Assembly (NCBI RefSeq): GCF_030317205.1 | Contig: NZ_JASZYB010000001.1 | Location: 186,001-250,000, forward strand | Reading direction: 5' to 3' | Source: Variovorax sp. J2L1-78 | GTDB taxonomy: Bacteria > Pseudomonadota > Gammaproteobacteria > Burkholderiales > Burkholderiaceae_C | Length of the DNA: 64,000 bases | Part shown: in pieces, positions 42,704 through 52,083 of the stretch | Layout: each line of letters opens with the position of its first letter | Numbering within the stretch: the stretch's first letter is position 1 | The notes under the pieces: generated by a model | Database searches by the model: none | The model's input: the letters and a program-made list of their open reading frames with translations, nothing else | What the model was told of the DNA's origin: nothing | Position numbers and translations under genes: made by a program

Positions 42704-43926
42704 CCCACACGAAGCCAACTGCCATCCCCGTCATGCCCACGCACGGGCTGATCGCATTGCTCGCCGCACTGGCGGCCATCGGCGCGCTGTCCACGAACAT
42801 CATCCTGCCTGCTTTCCCAGCCATCGCCGTGTCGTTGGGTGTCGCCACGTCGCAACTCGGGCTGACGCTGAGCATCTTCTTCATGGTTTTTGCGGTGAGC
42901 CAGCTTCTGGTGGGACCGCTTTCCGATCGCTTCGGCCGGCGACGTCTGGTCATTGGGGGGCTGCTGATCTTCGCCGCCGGCTGCGTCGTCTGTGCGTTAG
43001 CCACGGATCTGTCGATGCTGATGCTTGGCCGTGCGGTTCAGGCGGCGGGTGTCTGCGCCGCATCCGTTCTCGCGCGTGCCATCGCACGCGACCTCTTCGA
43101 AGGCGAATCGCTGGCGCGCGTGTTGTCCATGGTCATCGTGGCGATGGCGGCGGCGCCGGGTTTCTCTCCGCTTCTCGGCGGGCTGGCAGAGCAGTGGATC
43201 GGTTGGCGACTGAGTTTCATGGCCGTGGGTGGCCTGGGGGTTGCACTCGCGATCTGGTATGCGCTGCGGCTCCACGAGACGCACCCGGCCGCCCGGCGAA
43301 TGCCACTGGCAATCGGGCCGGTGCTGTCGAGCTACCTCGCGCTTCTGAGGGACGCACGCTTCGTGCGGCCCGCGAGCGCCGTGGCCTGTGTCATCGGTGC
43401 GCTCTATGGCTTCTTCACCGCAGCGCCGGCCATCCTGATGGGGCCTTTCGGGCTGACGACGCTGGCGCTCGGCGCGTTCTTCGCGGCCACCGTGCCGGTG
43501 GTGTTTGCTGCAGGCATCGCCGTGCCACGCCTCGCGCGACGCTGGGGCGCCCAGCGTGTGGCGCGCATCGGCGTCCTTCTCGCGCTGATCGGTGGCGCGC
43601 TGATATGGGCGATCGGGATGAGTGCCCACGCGAACCTGACAACCTTCGTGGCGGCACTTTGCATCTTTCTGCTCGGCATGGGAATGGTGAATCCGTTGGG
43701 CACCGCTCTCGCTCTCGGTCCGTTCCCTGCACAGGCCGGCGCTGCGTCGGCGATGTTGGGATTCATGCAGATGGTGGGTGCTGCATTGGGCGCGACGCTG
43801 GTCACGAAACTCGATAGCGGCTCCACGATCGCGACCCTGGGCGTCGTGATCGTCGGGGCGCAGGTCGTGGCACTGGTCGTGTTGTCTCTTCCTTCGCCGG
43901 CGCAGCGCGCCGTGAGCGCGACCTAG
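42700..43926 (+). CDS. MFS multidrug efflux transporter (Bcr/CflA-like)
   Basis: 408 residues, about 12 transmembrane helices. The Bcr/CflA signature is visible: STNIILPAFPAIAVSLGVA at helix 1, GPLSDRFGRRRLVIGGL in loop 2-3, RAVQAAGVCAASVLARAIARD at helix 4-5 and SPLLGGLAEQWIGWR. It exports drugs or metabolites with proton exchange across the inner membrane. Coupled to TetR; substrate unknown. Confidence 0.92.
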   Translation: MTHTKPTAIPVMPTHGLIALLAALAAIGALSTNIILPAFPAIAVSLGVATSQLGLTLSIFFMVFAVSQLLVGPLSDRFGRRRLVIGGLLIFAAGCVVCALATDLSMLMLGRAVQAAGVCAASVLARAIARDLFEGESLARVLSMVIVAMAAAPGFSPLLGGLAEQWIGWRLSFMAVGGLGVALAIWYALRLHETHPAARRMPLAIGPVLSSYLALLRDARFVRPASAVACVIGALYGFFTAAPAILMGPFGLTTLALGAFFAATVPVVFAAGIAVPRLARRWGAQRVARIGVLLALIGGALIWAIGMSAHANLTTFVAALCIFLLGMGMVNPLGTALALGPFPAQAGAASAMLGFMQMVGAALGATLVTKLDSGSTIATLGVVIVGAQVVALVVLSLPSPAQRAVSAT

Positions 43927-44046
43927 CAGCGGAGCATCGCAGCGGGGCGTCTCGATTCCGCGCTGCGGAACCGAATGGAAGCACGTGCGGGCAGGTTTTT
44001 CCTAGGATGGCGGTGGCCCTGGACCCCATCCTCTGGAGACAAAAAA

Positions 44047-44847
44047 GTGACCTCGCCTTGCACCACACATCTGTCGATCGAAGCCGGCGTGGCCGTGCTC
44101 GAATTCGACAACCCGCCGCACAACCGCCTCGCGCGCGACATGCTTCTCGCGTTCGAACAGGCCATCGCTGCCATCCGTGAAGACGACTCGGTACGCGTCG
44201 TCATCCTGTCGGCCAAAGGCAGCATCTTCAGCCACGGGGGCGACATCTCGATCTGGCCTGGTGTGCCGCCTGCCGAAATGCGGCAGCGGATCATCGGCTC
44301 CATCAAGCGCGCCAACCTGCTGGAAGAATTGACGGTACCCACGATCGCCGCGGTCCAAGGCGACTGCTTCGGCGGTGGCTTCGAATACGCCCTCCGGTGC
44401 GACGTAATCGTCGCTGCGGACGACGCTCATTTCTGTCACACCGAGCAAAGCCTCGGCGTCTTCACGCTGCTCGGTGGCGTGCAGCGCGTCGCCGAACGTG
44501 CCGGCCGCGCGCGCGCCATGAAATGGGCACTGACGTCGGAGCGGGTAGGGGCGCAAGAACTGCTCGATGCAGGCGTGCTGACGGAGGTGGTGCCATCCCA
44601 TGATGTGATGCCGCGTGCTCGGGAATGGGCCAAGCGCTTTGCCACCGGACCGACCCTGGCCCATGCCGCACACAAGCGCCTGCTCCAGGCATGGTCCAAC
44701 CATGGCATCGCCGCAGCCGACGACTGCATTCCCGAACTGACCGAGACGATCTTCGGCTCCGCCGACGCGAAAAGGGGAATCGCCTCCGGACTGGATGCCT
44801 TGCAGCGCGGCGTCGAGCGCCCCACGCTCGCTTTCGAGGGGAAGTGA
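44047..44847 (+). CDS. Enoyl-CoA hydratase/isomerase family protein
   Basis: 266 residues from GTG 44047 behind CTGGAGAC. Crotonase features: oxyanion-hole strands IFSHGGDISIW and GDCFGGGFEYALRCDVIVAA, then TEQSLGVFTLLGGVQRVAERAG. The first catalytic Glu of classical hydratases is in QGDCFGG region absent, so the reaction (hydration, isomerisation, C-C cleavage) is open. It starts a four-gene run with coupled SnoaL-like and hydrolase genes. Confidence 0.88.
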   Translation: MTSPCTTHLSIEAGVAVLEFDNPPHNRLARDMLLAFEQAIAAIREDDSVRVVILSAKGSIFSHGGDISIWPGVPPAEMRQRIIGSIKRANLLEELTVPTIAAVQGDCFGGGFEYALRCDVIVAADDAHFCHTEQSLGVFTLLGGVQRVAERAGRARAMKWALTSERVGAQELLDAGVLTEVVPSHDVMPRAREWAKRFATGPTLAHAAHKRLLQAWSNHGIAAADDCIPELTETIFGSADAKRGIASGLDALQRGVERPTLAFEGK

Positions 44848-44848
44848 C

Positions 44849-45334
44849 ATGAGCACAACGGTGCGATTCGATCTCTCGGCCGTCGAAGCCGAGGTGGTGA
44901 AGTGGTTCTTTGACGACTACCTGATGACCTGGGTGAATGCCGGCGCCGGCCTGAGCCAAGACACGTCGAGCTTCATCTCGAACTACTGGGGCCATCCGCT
45001 GCATGTCTGTTCCGACGCCGTGCAGGAGCACAAGCTGCAGGCCGACGACGTGGTGCTTTTTCTGGACCAGATGCACAAGCGCCTGAAGGGCAGTGGCTAC
45101 CGTTCGACCAAGGTGCTGGATCGGCGTGTGAAGGTCTACAACCGTCGCGGCGCGGGCATCGAAGTGATCTGGTCGCGCCGTCGCGAGGATGGTTCGGAGA
45201 TCGAACGCATTGCCGTGCACTTCGAAGTCTCGAAGCTGGAAAGCACGTGGCGCGTGGCGTCCATTCAGTCGACGCACACGACTGCGGAAACGCTGGACGG
45301 TGCATGGTCGGAACTCAACCTGGGCGTACTATGA
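44849..45334 (+). CDS. NTF2/SnoaL-like protein
   Basis: 161 residues starting one base after the hydratase stop. Pattern VEAEVVKWFFDDYLMTWVNAG...ISNYWGHPLHV then KVYNRRGAGIEVIWSRRREDG and FEVSKLESTWRVASI fits a cone-shaped NTF2/SnoaL fold. Such proteins act as small isomerases or lyases or as ligand binders. Its stop overlaps the start of the next hydrolase (ATGA). No specific substrate can be assigned. Confidence 0.72.
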   Translation: MSTTVRFDLSAVEAEVVKWFFDDYLMTWVNAGAGLSQDTSSFISNYWGHPLHVCSDAVQEHKLQADDVVLFLDQMHKRLKGSGYRSTKVLDRRVKVYNRRGAGIEVIWSRRREDGSEIERIAVHFEVSKLESTWRVASIQSTHTTAETLDGAWSELNLGVL

Positions 45335-46263
45335 CTCACACACATCCAGAATATCCGGCGCTCGACCTGCCGGCCCATGTGTCGCGCGAAGCGGTGCAGA
45401 TATGGAGCAACGGGCTGCGCATCGATGCGGATCTGTACAAGCCGCGTCGCGTGGTGGGAACCGACCGGAAGGTGCCTGCCGTCGTGATGAGCCACGGGCT
45501 TGGGGGCAGCAAGCGGACGGCCGAGCGATACGCGGCCGAGTTCGCGGATGCAGGCATGGTCGCGCTCACCTTCACGCACGCAGGTTGGTTCGGTTCCGAT
45601 GCCGTGGCGTACGTGTCACGGGCAGGGGGTGCTCACGATGTAGGCCCGGCAAGCGCTAAAGACCTTCGCTTTGGCAAGGAGGTGATCGATCCGCTGGAAT
45701 GGGTGCAGACCTTCCGGGTGGCGGTCGATTATCTTGAAGGCGAACACAACGTGGACACCGACCGGTTGGGTGCCTGGGGTACGAGCTTTGGCGGTGGCAT
45801 TGCGCTGTACAACGCGTGCAACGACGACCGCATCAAGGCGCTGGCGATTCAGGTCGCCTCGGTTGCGGGTGTGCGGCCGGCGCTCGCCGCGCATGCCCGA
45901 CAGCGGGCGATCGACATGGCGCGTGGCGTGCTGCCTTCCGTGCCCGACGCATCGATGGACAGTTTCCCGAAAGCACCAGGCGTGCCTCACTTTTCACGCA
46001 TGCGCGCCTACCGGCCGCTCAACGAGCTTGCCAAGCTGAAAGCCCCGACCCTGATGGTGGATGCCGGTGCAGAGGACATGTTCGACATCCGCCACAATGC
46101 CGGCGCCGTGCGCGATCACCTGGAGCGAGAAGGGCGCGTGCCCTACGTGTATCGCGTGATTCCCGGTATCGACCACTACGGGATCTATTTCGATGGCTAT
46201 GCGGAGAGCGTCGCGCTGGCCAAGTCCTGGTTCGTGACGCATTTGTTAGAGGCGGGACGCTGA
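45331..46263 (+). CDS. Alpha/beta hydrolase (dienelactone hydrolase/DUF1100-like)
   Basis: 310 residues. Has VVMSHGLGGSKRTAERYAAEFADAG, a nucleophile elbow GTSFGGGIAL, an acid strand LMVDAGAEDMFD and a His in GIDHYGIYFDG. The central lid is long, as in acetyl-xylan-esterase and dienelactone-hydrolase-like enzymes. Cytoplasmic. Translationally coupled to the SnoaL-like gene; an IclR regulator follows 14 bp later. Confidence 0.88.
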   Translation: MTHTHPEYPALDLPAHVSREAVQIWSNGLRIDADLYKPRRVVGTDRKVPAVVMSHGLGGSKRTAERYAAEFADAGMVALTFTHAGWFGSDAVAYVSRAGGAHDVGPASAKDLRFGKEVIDPLEWVQTFRVAVDYLEGEHNVDTDRLGAWGTSFGGGIALYNACNDDRIKALAIQVASVAGVRPALAAHARQRAIDMARGVLPSVPDASMDSFPKAPGVPHFSRMRAYRPLNELAKLKAPTLMVDAGAEDMFDIRHNAGAVRDHLEREGRVPYVYRVIPGIDHYGIYFDGYAESVALAKSWFVTHLLEAGR

Positions 46264-46277
46264 CCGCAGGCGCCCGT

Positions 46278-47075
46278 ATGTCACCGAGGGCGCTGGACGA
46301 GACGATGGACGCAATAAAGGACAGACGCAACATCACCTCGCTGGTGCGCGGGCTGGAAGTGCTCAGCTGTTTCGAATCTGGGGAGGAGTTCCTTGGCAAC
46401 CTCCAGATTGCCGATCGCTGCGCACTCCCCCGGTCGACCGTGGCGCGGTTGACCTTCACGCTTGTGCAGGCCGGCTACCTCTATCAGGAAAAGAAGAGCG
46501 GCCGCTATCGTCTCGGCGCGTCGGCCCTGGCCATCGGCGGCGTGTCGTTGACACGCCTGAAGATTCGCGATCGCAGCAGAGCCGTGCTCCAGCAACTGGC
46601 CGAAAGCGTCGGGTTGCAGATCGCGCTTGGCGTGCGCGACGACCTGTCGATGCTGTACGTAGAGACTTGCAACAGCACGTCCATCGTCAGATTGCGACTG
46701 GATATCGGTTCGAAGGTCCCGCTGGCGACGACGGCGATCGGCAGGGCGTGCATTGCCGTGATGCCGCCTCCCGAGCGCGAGGCGCTGTTCATGCGGATGA
46801 AAAAAGTCCTCTACCAGTCAAACTGGGATGAGGTCGAAGTAGCCATCGTGCGCGAAATGCAGTCTGTGCAAGAGCGTGGTTGCGCGTGCTCTTTTGGTGA
46901 GTGGCGCCCGGAAATTTCAGGCATCGCCGTGCCGCTCGTTCTGGGCGGAGGAATGCCCAACTTCGCCATAAGCGCAGCTGGGGTGGCGGGGCTTCGCTCT
47001 GTCAATTACTACCTCGACGTGGTGCTCCCGCAACTGCTCAGTGCCGTGAGGTCTATTCGAAACGAATGGGACTGA
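46278..47075 (+). CDS. IclR-family transcriptional regulator
   Basis: 265 residues from ATG 46278 (or 46305). Winged HTH SLVRGLEVLSCFESGEEFLGNLQIADRCALPRSTVARLTFTL, then the IclR effector domain (LAESVGLQIALGVRDDLSMLYVE, IGSKVPLATTAIGRACIA, IAVPLVLGGGMPNFAISAAG). Last in the plus-strand run, probably controlling it in response to a pathway acid. Its 3' end overlaps the convergent hydrolase by 23 bp. Confidence 0.92.
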   Translation: MSPRALDETMDAIKDRRNITSLVRGLEVLSCFESGEEFLGNLQIADRCALPRSTVARLTFTLVQAGYLYQEKKSGRYRLGASALAIGGVSLTRLKIRDRSRAVLQQLAESVGLQIALGVRDDLSMLYVETCNSTSIVRLRLDIGSKVPLATTAIGRACIAVMPPPEREALFMRMKKVLYQSNWDEVEVAIVREMQSVQERGCACSFGEWRPEISGIAVPLVLGGGMPNFAISAAGVAGLRSVNYYLDVVLPQLLSAVRSIRNEWD

Positions 47076-47832
47076 ATCCAAAGCCGGGCTTAGACACGCT
47101 GCGGAGGAACTCGTCAACGAAGTACGCCAGTTCAACGGGCTTTTCAACATGCGCCCAATGACCTGCAGCGGGGATATGCGCCAAACTCGATCGAGCAAAG
47201 CGGCGCGTTGCTTCAGCCAGGGCCGACCGTGTGAAAAATCGATCGTCCGTTGCGATGACGAGCACCGGGGCGCTGATTGGCGAAGCGGCCATGCCTGCGC
47301 GATGGCCTCCGGTCCATGCCTTCAGCTGCTGCAGTCCCTTGCGTCGGCCCGTCATCAGGCTTGAGTTCACCAGAACCGTTAAGCCGCGCGCCGTGAGGGA
47401 TTGCGACATCGCAAGCCGTCCCGCCTTTATGACCTCCGCGTCGGTCGTTCCAAGACGCGATTCGAAGCGCTGCATGACATCCGGTGGAAGCGGTGAACCC
47501 TTCAAGGGCGCCGGCGTCACCAGAATGACTCCCTTGACGCGTTTGCCGAGTCGCCCGGCAGCGAGTTCCACCACCGCGCCGCCCATGGAATGACCCACGA
47601 GTACCAAATCGCGATCCCCAGCAACGTCTAGCGCGTACTCGACGACTTGGTCTGCAAAGGCCTCGAGCAGCCGCTCCGAATCTTCGGTCTCTTCCTGCAC
47701 AGCTTGCAGATCGATGGCATTGAACTGCCAGTCCGAGACCTCTTTTTCACTAAGGGCGCTGAAGAGGTCTTGCCAAACCGCCGAGTCGTCGGTATAGCCG
47801 TGTACAAATAGCGCTACGCGTGATGGATGCAT
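47053..47832 (-). CDS. Alpha/beta hydrolase
   Basis: 259 residues. FVHGYTDDSAVW, nucleophile elbow VGHSMGGAVVE, acid DDRFF and His in AAGHWAHVEKPVELAYF form the full triad. No signal peptide. First the OYE and Bug genes, then this one read in the same direction, so it may be the last gene of a minus-strand OYE-Bug-hydrolase operon. Substrate unknown. Confidence 0.88.
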   Translation of the reverse strand: MHPSRVALFVHGYTDDSAVWQDLFSALSEKEVSDWQFNAIDLQAVQEETEDSERLLEAFADQVVEYALDVAGDRDLVLVGHSMGGAVVELAAGRLGKRVKGVILVTPAPLKGSPLPPDVMQRFESRLGTTDAEVIKAGRLAMSQSLTARGLTVLVNSSLMTGRRKGLQQLKAWTGGHRAGMAASPISAPVLVIATDDRFFTRSALAEATRRFARSSLAHIPAAGHWAHVEKPVELAYFVDEFLRSVSKPGFGFSPIRFE

Positions 47833-47874
47833 TTCGTATTCCTTGACGATTCGAGCAACGCCGCCGTCCGTCGT

Positions 47875-48876
47875 TTACTGAGGCTCTAGCTTGATGGCAC
47901 GCGCGATGCGCGAAAATTTCTCGCTCTCGCGCTTCAAAAATGCCTCCGCTTGTGCAGGGGTCATCGGGTCGAGTCGCCCCGACGCATTGGCGGCCATCCG
48001 GGCTTTGTTCTCGGGGCTCACGATCCATTCGTTCATCGCCGCTGTCAGGCGATCGACAACAGCGCCGGGCGTCTTCGACGGCGCGAGGATGCCAACCCAC
48101 AACGTATGCTCAAAGTTGGTCAGGGTATTGCTCTCATTGATGACCGGGAGATCGGGAAGTGCAGGGTTCCTTGCTGGACCGGCCAGCCCGATAGCTCTCA
48201 GCTTGCCGTTCTGCAGCATGCCAAGGGTTGGGCCGCCGCCGACGGGCATGAAGCCGATGTCTACCTGCGAGCCAGCCATGTCGATCATTGACGGTGCGAC
48301 CCCCTTATAGGGGACCTCCAAGAACTTGACGCCCGTGCGCGTCTGGAAGTCGGCCGCCACGATGTGCGCAGCGGAGCCGGTGCCCCAATGCGCGATGCTC
48401 AACTGCCGATTGCCGGGGGTCTTCGCGTATTTGATGAGTTCATCGACACTCTTGAAGTCGAGCGTGGGACTACATGCCAGCACGAAGTCCGAGATGCCGG
48501 TGACGCCCATCAATCGAAAGTCCGATACGCTGTACTTCGCCGACGAGATCGTGAATGGAGACGCCAGTAGATCGGTCCCGGTGGTTCCCAACAGTGTGTA
48601 GCCGTCCGCAGGCGCGCGCGCGACGAACATGGCTGCGATGGAGCCCCCGGCTCCTGGCATGTTGTCTGCGACCACCGTCTGTCCAAGGTTGCGTTGGAGA
48701 ATGACGTTGGCAGCGCGTACCGAAGCATCCGACGGTCCCCCAGCTGGAAATGCGATCTTCACAAGGATGGGCTTGTTCGGATAGCCAGACTGTGCCAGTG
48801 CTGGGAGGCCAATGCTGGAGGCGGCAAGTGTGGAGGCGCCCGAGATCAAAAAGTGCCGACGAGTGGATGCGTTCAT
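47875..48876 (-). CDS. Bug/TctC-family substrate-binding protein
   Basis: 333 residues. The start MNASTRRHFLISGASTLAAS carries a twin-arginine-like motif. Marks: YPNKPILVKIAFPAGGPSDASV, PGAGGSIAAMFVA, DGYTLLGTTGTDLL, VPYKGVAPSMIDMAGSQVD and DLPVINESNT. It is strikingly similar to the receptor at 58678-59679 (same length, shared LSIAHWGTGSA), so the two probably bind related ligands. It lies between the OYE and hydrolase genes. No TctAB nearby. Confidence 0.93.
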   Translation of the reverse strand: MNASTRRHFLISGASTLAASSIGLPALAQSGYPNKPILVKIAFPAGGPSDASVRAANVILQRNLGQTVVADNMPGAGGSIAAMFVARAPADGYTLLGTTGTDLLASPFTISSAKYSVSDFRLMGVTGISDFVLACSPTLDFKSVDELIKYAKTPGNRQLSIAHWGTGSAAHIVAADFQTRTGVKFLEVPYKGVAPSMIDMAGSQVDIGFMPVGGGPTLGMLQNGKLRAIGLAGPARNPALPDLPVINESNTLTNFEHTLWVGILAPSKTPGAVVDRLTAAMNEWIVSPENKARMAANASGRLDPMTPAQAEAFLKRESEKFSRIARAIKLEPQ

Positions 48877-48900
48877 GGGGCTGTCTCCTATTGATTTTTG

Positions 48901-50115
48901 TTAAACAAGAGGCGTTGCGCCTCGGCGATCGGCGGCGCTCAGCGCGGCTTGCAGGACCTTCTTACGACGTTCTAGCCACCAACCGTATGGCTGGGGCCAG
49001 CCCGCATACCCGACGGCAGGCTGCAGATTTTCTTGTGCGTGCAGAGGCCAGTGCGGGTCATGCAGCGCAGCGCGACCAATCGCCACCAGGTCGGCAGCTC
49101 CCGATGCGACGATGTCATTCGCTTGGTGCGCGTCAACGATGAGGCCGACAGCCATGGTGGCGATGCCCACTTCGTCCTTGATGCTGCGCGCCAGAGGTAC
49201 CTGGAAGCCAAGGCTTCGCGGCAGACCGGTCGAAGCCTGCGGTGCCGCCACGCCTCCAGACGAGCAATCGACGACATCGACACCGAGCGCTTGGAGTGCC
49301 GTCGCCAAGACGGCTGAGTCTTCCAGGGACCAACCGCCGTCGGCGGCGTCGGTCGCTGATACCCTAAAGAAGAGCGGCTTGCGCGCGGGCCAGACTTCAC
49401 GCACCGCTGCCACAACCTCGAGTGCCAACCGCATGCGGTTTTCGAGCGTACCGCCGTAATGGTCAGTGCGCGAATTGGCAAGCGGCGACAGAAACTGATG
49501 CAGCAGGTACCCGTGCGCTGCATGAATCTCAATGACGTCAAAGCCGGCCGCTTCGGCACGCGCCGCTGCATGCTTCCATCGCTCCACCAATGTAGTCAGC
49601 TCCGGTTGCGATAACGCGCGCGGGCTAAGCCAGCCTAGCTCCATCGGCTCGGTACCAGGTCCGACGATTTCCCAGGCCCGCTCACCTCGAGCGACGTCGC
49701 GATGATCGAGCGGCCCATTGCCGTCCCATGGACGTTGCATGCTTGCCTTGCGCCCGGCGTGCGCGAGCTGAATACCTGCCTTAGCACCAAGCGTATGTAT
49801 CAGATCTGTTATGCGGCGCATTCCATGCACTTGCTCGTCTTGCCAGATGCCGAGGTCCCCGTGTGTGATCCGACCGTCGCGCGTAACGGCCGTAGCCTCA
49901 GTCATGACGAGCCCAAAGCCACCCATGGCAAACTTCGCGAGGTGCGCAAGATGGAAGTCGTCGACCATGCCACCGCGGGCGGAATAGGTGCACATTGGCG
50001 AGAGCACAAGGCGATTCTTCAGTGCCACCCCTCCAATCTGGAAAGTGGAGAAGAGGGGGAAACTGTCGTCAGGCGCATTGGCGCTTGCACCAGCACTTAT
50101 TGCGTTCGTAGCCAT
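48901..50115 (-). CDS. Old yellow enzyme-type NADH:flavin oxidoreductase (YqjM-like)
   Basis: 404 residues from ATG 50115. FMN-barrel with LKNRLVLSPMCTYSARGGM (the YqjM-type Cys near the flavin), GIQLAHAGRKAS, the substrate-carboxylate pair in EIHAAHGYLLHQFLSPLANSRTD and YGGTLENRMRL, and DLVAIGRAAL at the end. It reduces activated C=C bonds such as enones. First gene of the minus-strand OYE-Bug-hydrolase operon, which suggests reduction of an imported unsaturated compound. Confidence 0.93.
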   Translation of the reverse strand: MATNAISAGASANAPDDSFPLFSTFQIGGVALKNRLVLSPMCTYSARGGMVDDFHLAHLAKFAMGGFGLVMTEATAVTRDGRITHGDLGIWQDEQVHGMRRITDLIHTLGAKAGIQLAHAGRKASMQRPWDGNGPLDHRDVARGERAWEIVGPGTEPMELGWLSPRALSQPELTTLVERWKHAAARAEAAGFDVIEIHAAHGYLLHQFLSPLANSRTDHYGGTLENRMRLALEVVAAVREVWPARKPLFFRVSATDAADGGWSLEDSAVLATALQALGVDVVDCSSGGVAAPQASTGLPRSLGFQVPLARSIKDEVGIATMAVGLIVDAHQANDIVASGAADLVAIGRAALHDPHWPLHAQENLQPAVGYAGWPQPYGWWLERRKKVLQAALSAADRRGATPLV

Positions 50116-50481
50116 ACGGTTGTCTCCTGATGGCAAAGCTCGGGTCACGTTGCCCGGCCGGCCGTTTCAGCCTTCCGGTGGCTGCATGCTCTATGGCCGC
50201 CAGCTGCTACCGAGCATATCGACGCGCGGTTTGCGCCAACGATGTCCAATTCCGCTCTGCGAGATTCACAGCATCGGGTTGAACTCGCTCTGGCGCTCTA
50301 CCACCTTATGCAAGGCCCACCACGATGGCTCCACTCTGGGACAGCCGCCTCCCGCAGCCTTATCAACTGGGTCTAGCGTCCGTGCCGCGCTCACGCCAGC
50401 TGTCTTCAACAGAAGATCTAGTCTTTGTGCTCGGTAAAACTAGCGCACCACTCCCACGCCTCTTTCGGAACACCTCGACGA
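50116..50481. other. Intergenic stretch without a supported gene
   Basis: 366 bases between the OYE promoter end and the SDR stop. It should hold the OYE promoter. Candidate ORFs are shadows and no palindrome stands out. Confidence 0.5.
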
Positions 50482-51267
50482 TCAGCCATTCATGATCCGA
50501 GCAAAGAGGGGCTGGTGCAGCCAACGCGGGGTTGCCCACACCATTGCCACGGCCGCCTTGTTGTTGATGCCCGGAACGATGCTGATACGCCCCGCGTTTA
50601 GCGCACGAATGCCGGCGCGCACCACCGGTTCGGGCTTCATCATCAAGAATTTGAGGGCGAAGGTGACCTTCTGTTTCGCGGCTTGAGCGAAGCCCGTGTC
50701 GGACATGCCCGGGCACAGCGACGTGACCGTCACGCCGTCGCGCTTGAACTCACGGTGCAGGGCATCGCCGAGGCGCAGGACATAGGCCTTGGCCGCTCCA
50801 TACACCGCCATGTCTTCCACCCCGTAGTGAGCCAGCAGACTCGCGACCAGCAGGATTTTTCCGTGTCCGCGAGCACGCATGTCCTGACCGAAGACGCGGG
50901 TCATGGCCGTAAGGCTGGCAATGTCCAATTGCACCATGTCCAGCGTAGCCGCCAGAGGCGTGTCGAGGAACGCACCCTGCAGGCCATGACCCGCATTGTT
51001 GATCAGGATCTCCACGGTGACTCCCTGACCACGTAGGCGCTCGTGCAGCGCGGGGATGGCCTCCATGTCCGAGAGGTCGACCTGCTCCACCACAACCTGA
51101 ACGCCGTAGGCTTGCTGGAGCTTCTTGGCCAGCGTTTGAAGGAGGTCGAGCCGGCGCGCCACCAGCACAAGTGGATGCCCCTTAGCTGCATACTGCCGTG
51201 CGAACTCTTCGCCAAACCCGCTGGATGCGCCGGTGACGAGCACCCAAGAATCGCCGTTGGTTGTCAT
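50482..51267 (-). CDS. SDR-family oxidoreductase
   Basis: 261 residues from ATG 51267. Classical SDR: WVLVTGASSGFGEEFARQYAAKG, NNAG in ILINNAGHGLQG, catalytic Ser in ILLVASLLAHYG and Y-x3-K in AVYGAAKAYV. The C-terminal MKPEPVVRAGIRALNAGRISIVPG resembles DltE/SadH-like dehydrogenases. It is divergent from a TetR gene with two palindromic half-related sites in the gap, and is the probable target of that regulator. Confidence 0.92.
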   Translation of the reverse strand: MTTNGDSWVLVTGASSGFGEEFARQYAAKGHPLVLVARRLDLLQTLAKKLQQAYGVQVVVEQVDLSDMEAIPALHERLRGQGVTVEILINNAGHGLQGAFLDTPLAATLDMVQLDIASLTAMTRVFGQDMRARGHGKILLVASLLAHYGVEDMAVYGAAKAYVLRLGDALHREFKRDGVTVTSLCPGMSDTGFAQAAKQKVTFALKFLMMKPEPVVRAGIRALNAGRISIVPGINNKAAVAMVWATPRWLHQPLFARIMNG

Positions 51268-51340
51268 GAAATTTCTTCCTTTTTTAAGCCGATGAATCTG
51301 CTGCCGGAGGTCGGAATTTCTGTCTTCAGTCGAGACTAAG

Positions 51341-51353
51341 AGTCCAGCGGTCT
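51341..51353. promoter_or_regulatory. TetR-site-like imperfect copy
   Basis: AGTCCAGCGGTCT matches the perfect palindrome at 51364-51376 at 10 of 13 positions; centres are 23 bp apart. Confidence 0.45.
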
Positions 51354-51363
51354 TTAATATAGC

Positions 51364-51376
51364 AGACCGACGGTCT
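51364..51376. promoter_or_regulatory. Perfect palindrome, candidate TetR operator
   Basis: AGACCG-A-CGGTCT lies 29 bp upstream of the TetR start and ~97 bp upstream of the SDR start. The symmetry and position in the divergent promoter support autoregulation and SDR control. Confidence 0.65.
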
Positions 51377-51405
51377 CCTAAACGAGTTGTCACCTGGATC
51401 AGTCC

Positions 51406-52083
51406 ATGAATCTCCCAACCACGTACGTTCGAGCCCGCTCGGCAGAGCAGAAGGAAGAGCGCCGTCGCCACCTGCTGGTCACGGCTAGGCTGATGCTGAG
51501 CGACACCCCAAAGCTTCTTGATCTCGGCCTCAATGAACTGGCCCGCACGGCGGGGATGACGAAGTCAAACGTGTACCGCTATTTCGAGAGCGTTGAAGCT
51601 GTGCTGATGGACGTGCTCGTCGAGGAGTTCGTCGGGTGGCAGCTTGAGTTGCGCGCGGCGCTGGCTCGGCGGAAGTTGAAGGTGACGGCAGAACACATTG
51701 CTTGGGCGTTCTCAGAGACCATCGCTGCTCGGCCTCTGCTGTGCCGGCTGACGAGCATCTTGCCGTCCATTCTTGAGCGGAACGTATCGCTGGAACGCAT
51801 GGTCGGGTTCAAGCGCAACCTCCTCGCCGTCCAGCAGCAAGCCGCCCTCGACTTTCATTCGAGCCATCCTGCCATGTCCGTGCGTGCTTTCGAGCAATTG
51901 ATACGGCATGCTCTGCCGCTGCTCATTGGATTGTGGCCACTCAGTCATCCTTCCGAGGTTTCAGCGCAGGTGCTGGTCCAGCCTGGGCTTGAAAGCCTGC
52001 GTTATGAATTTCGCAGCGACTTCGAGCGCGGCCTGCTGACTTTGCTGGGCGGCCTGGCCACGGTTCAGGAGCCCAGCGGTTGA
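51406..52083 (+). CDS. TetR-family transcriptional regulator
   Basis: 225 residues. HTH LLVTARLMLSDTPKLLDLGLNELARTAGMTKSNVYRYFESVEAVLMDVLVEE is a typical TetR_N. The C-terminal domain has no recognised ligand class. Divergent from the SDR with palindromic sites in between, so it very probably represses both promoters. Confidence 0.92.
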   Translation: MNLPTTYVRARSAEQKEERRRHLLVTARLMLSDTPKLLDLGLNELARTAGMTKSNVYRYFESVEAVLMDVLVEEFVGWQLELRAALARRKLKVTAEHIAWAFSETIAARPLLCRLTSILPSILERNVSLERMVGFKRNLLAVQQQAALDFHSSHPAMSVRAFEQLIRHALPLLIGLWPLSHPSEVSAQVLVQPGLESLRYEFRSDFERGLLTLLGGLATVQEPSG

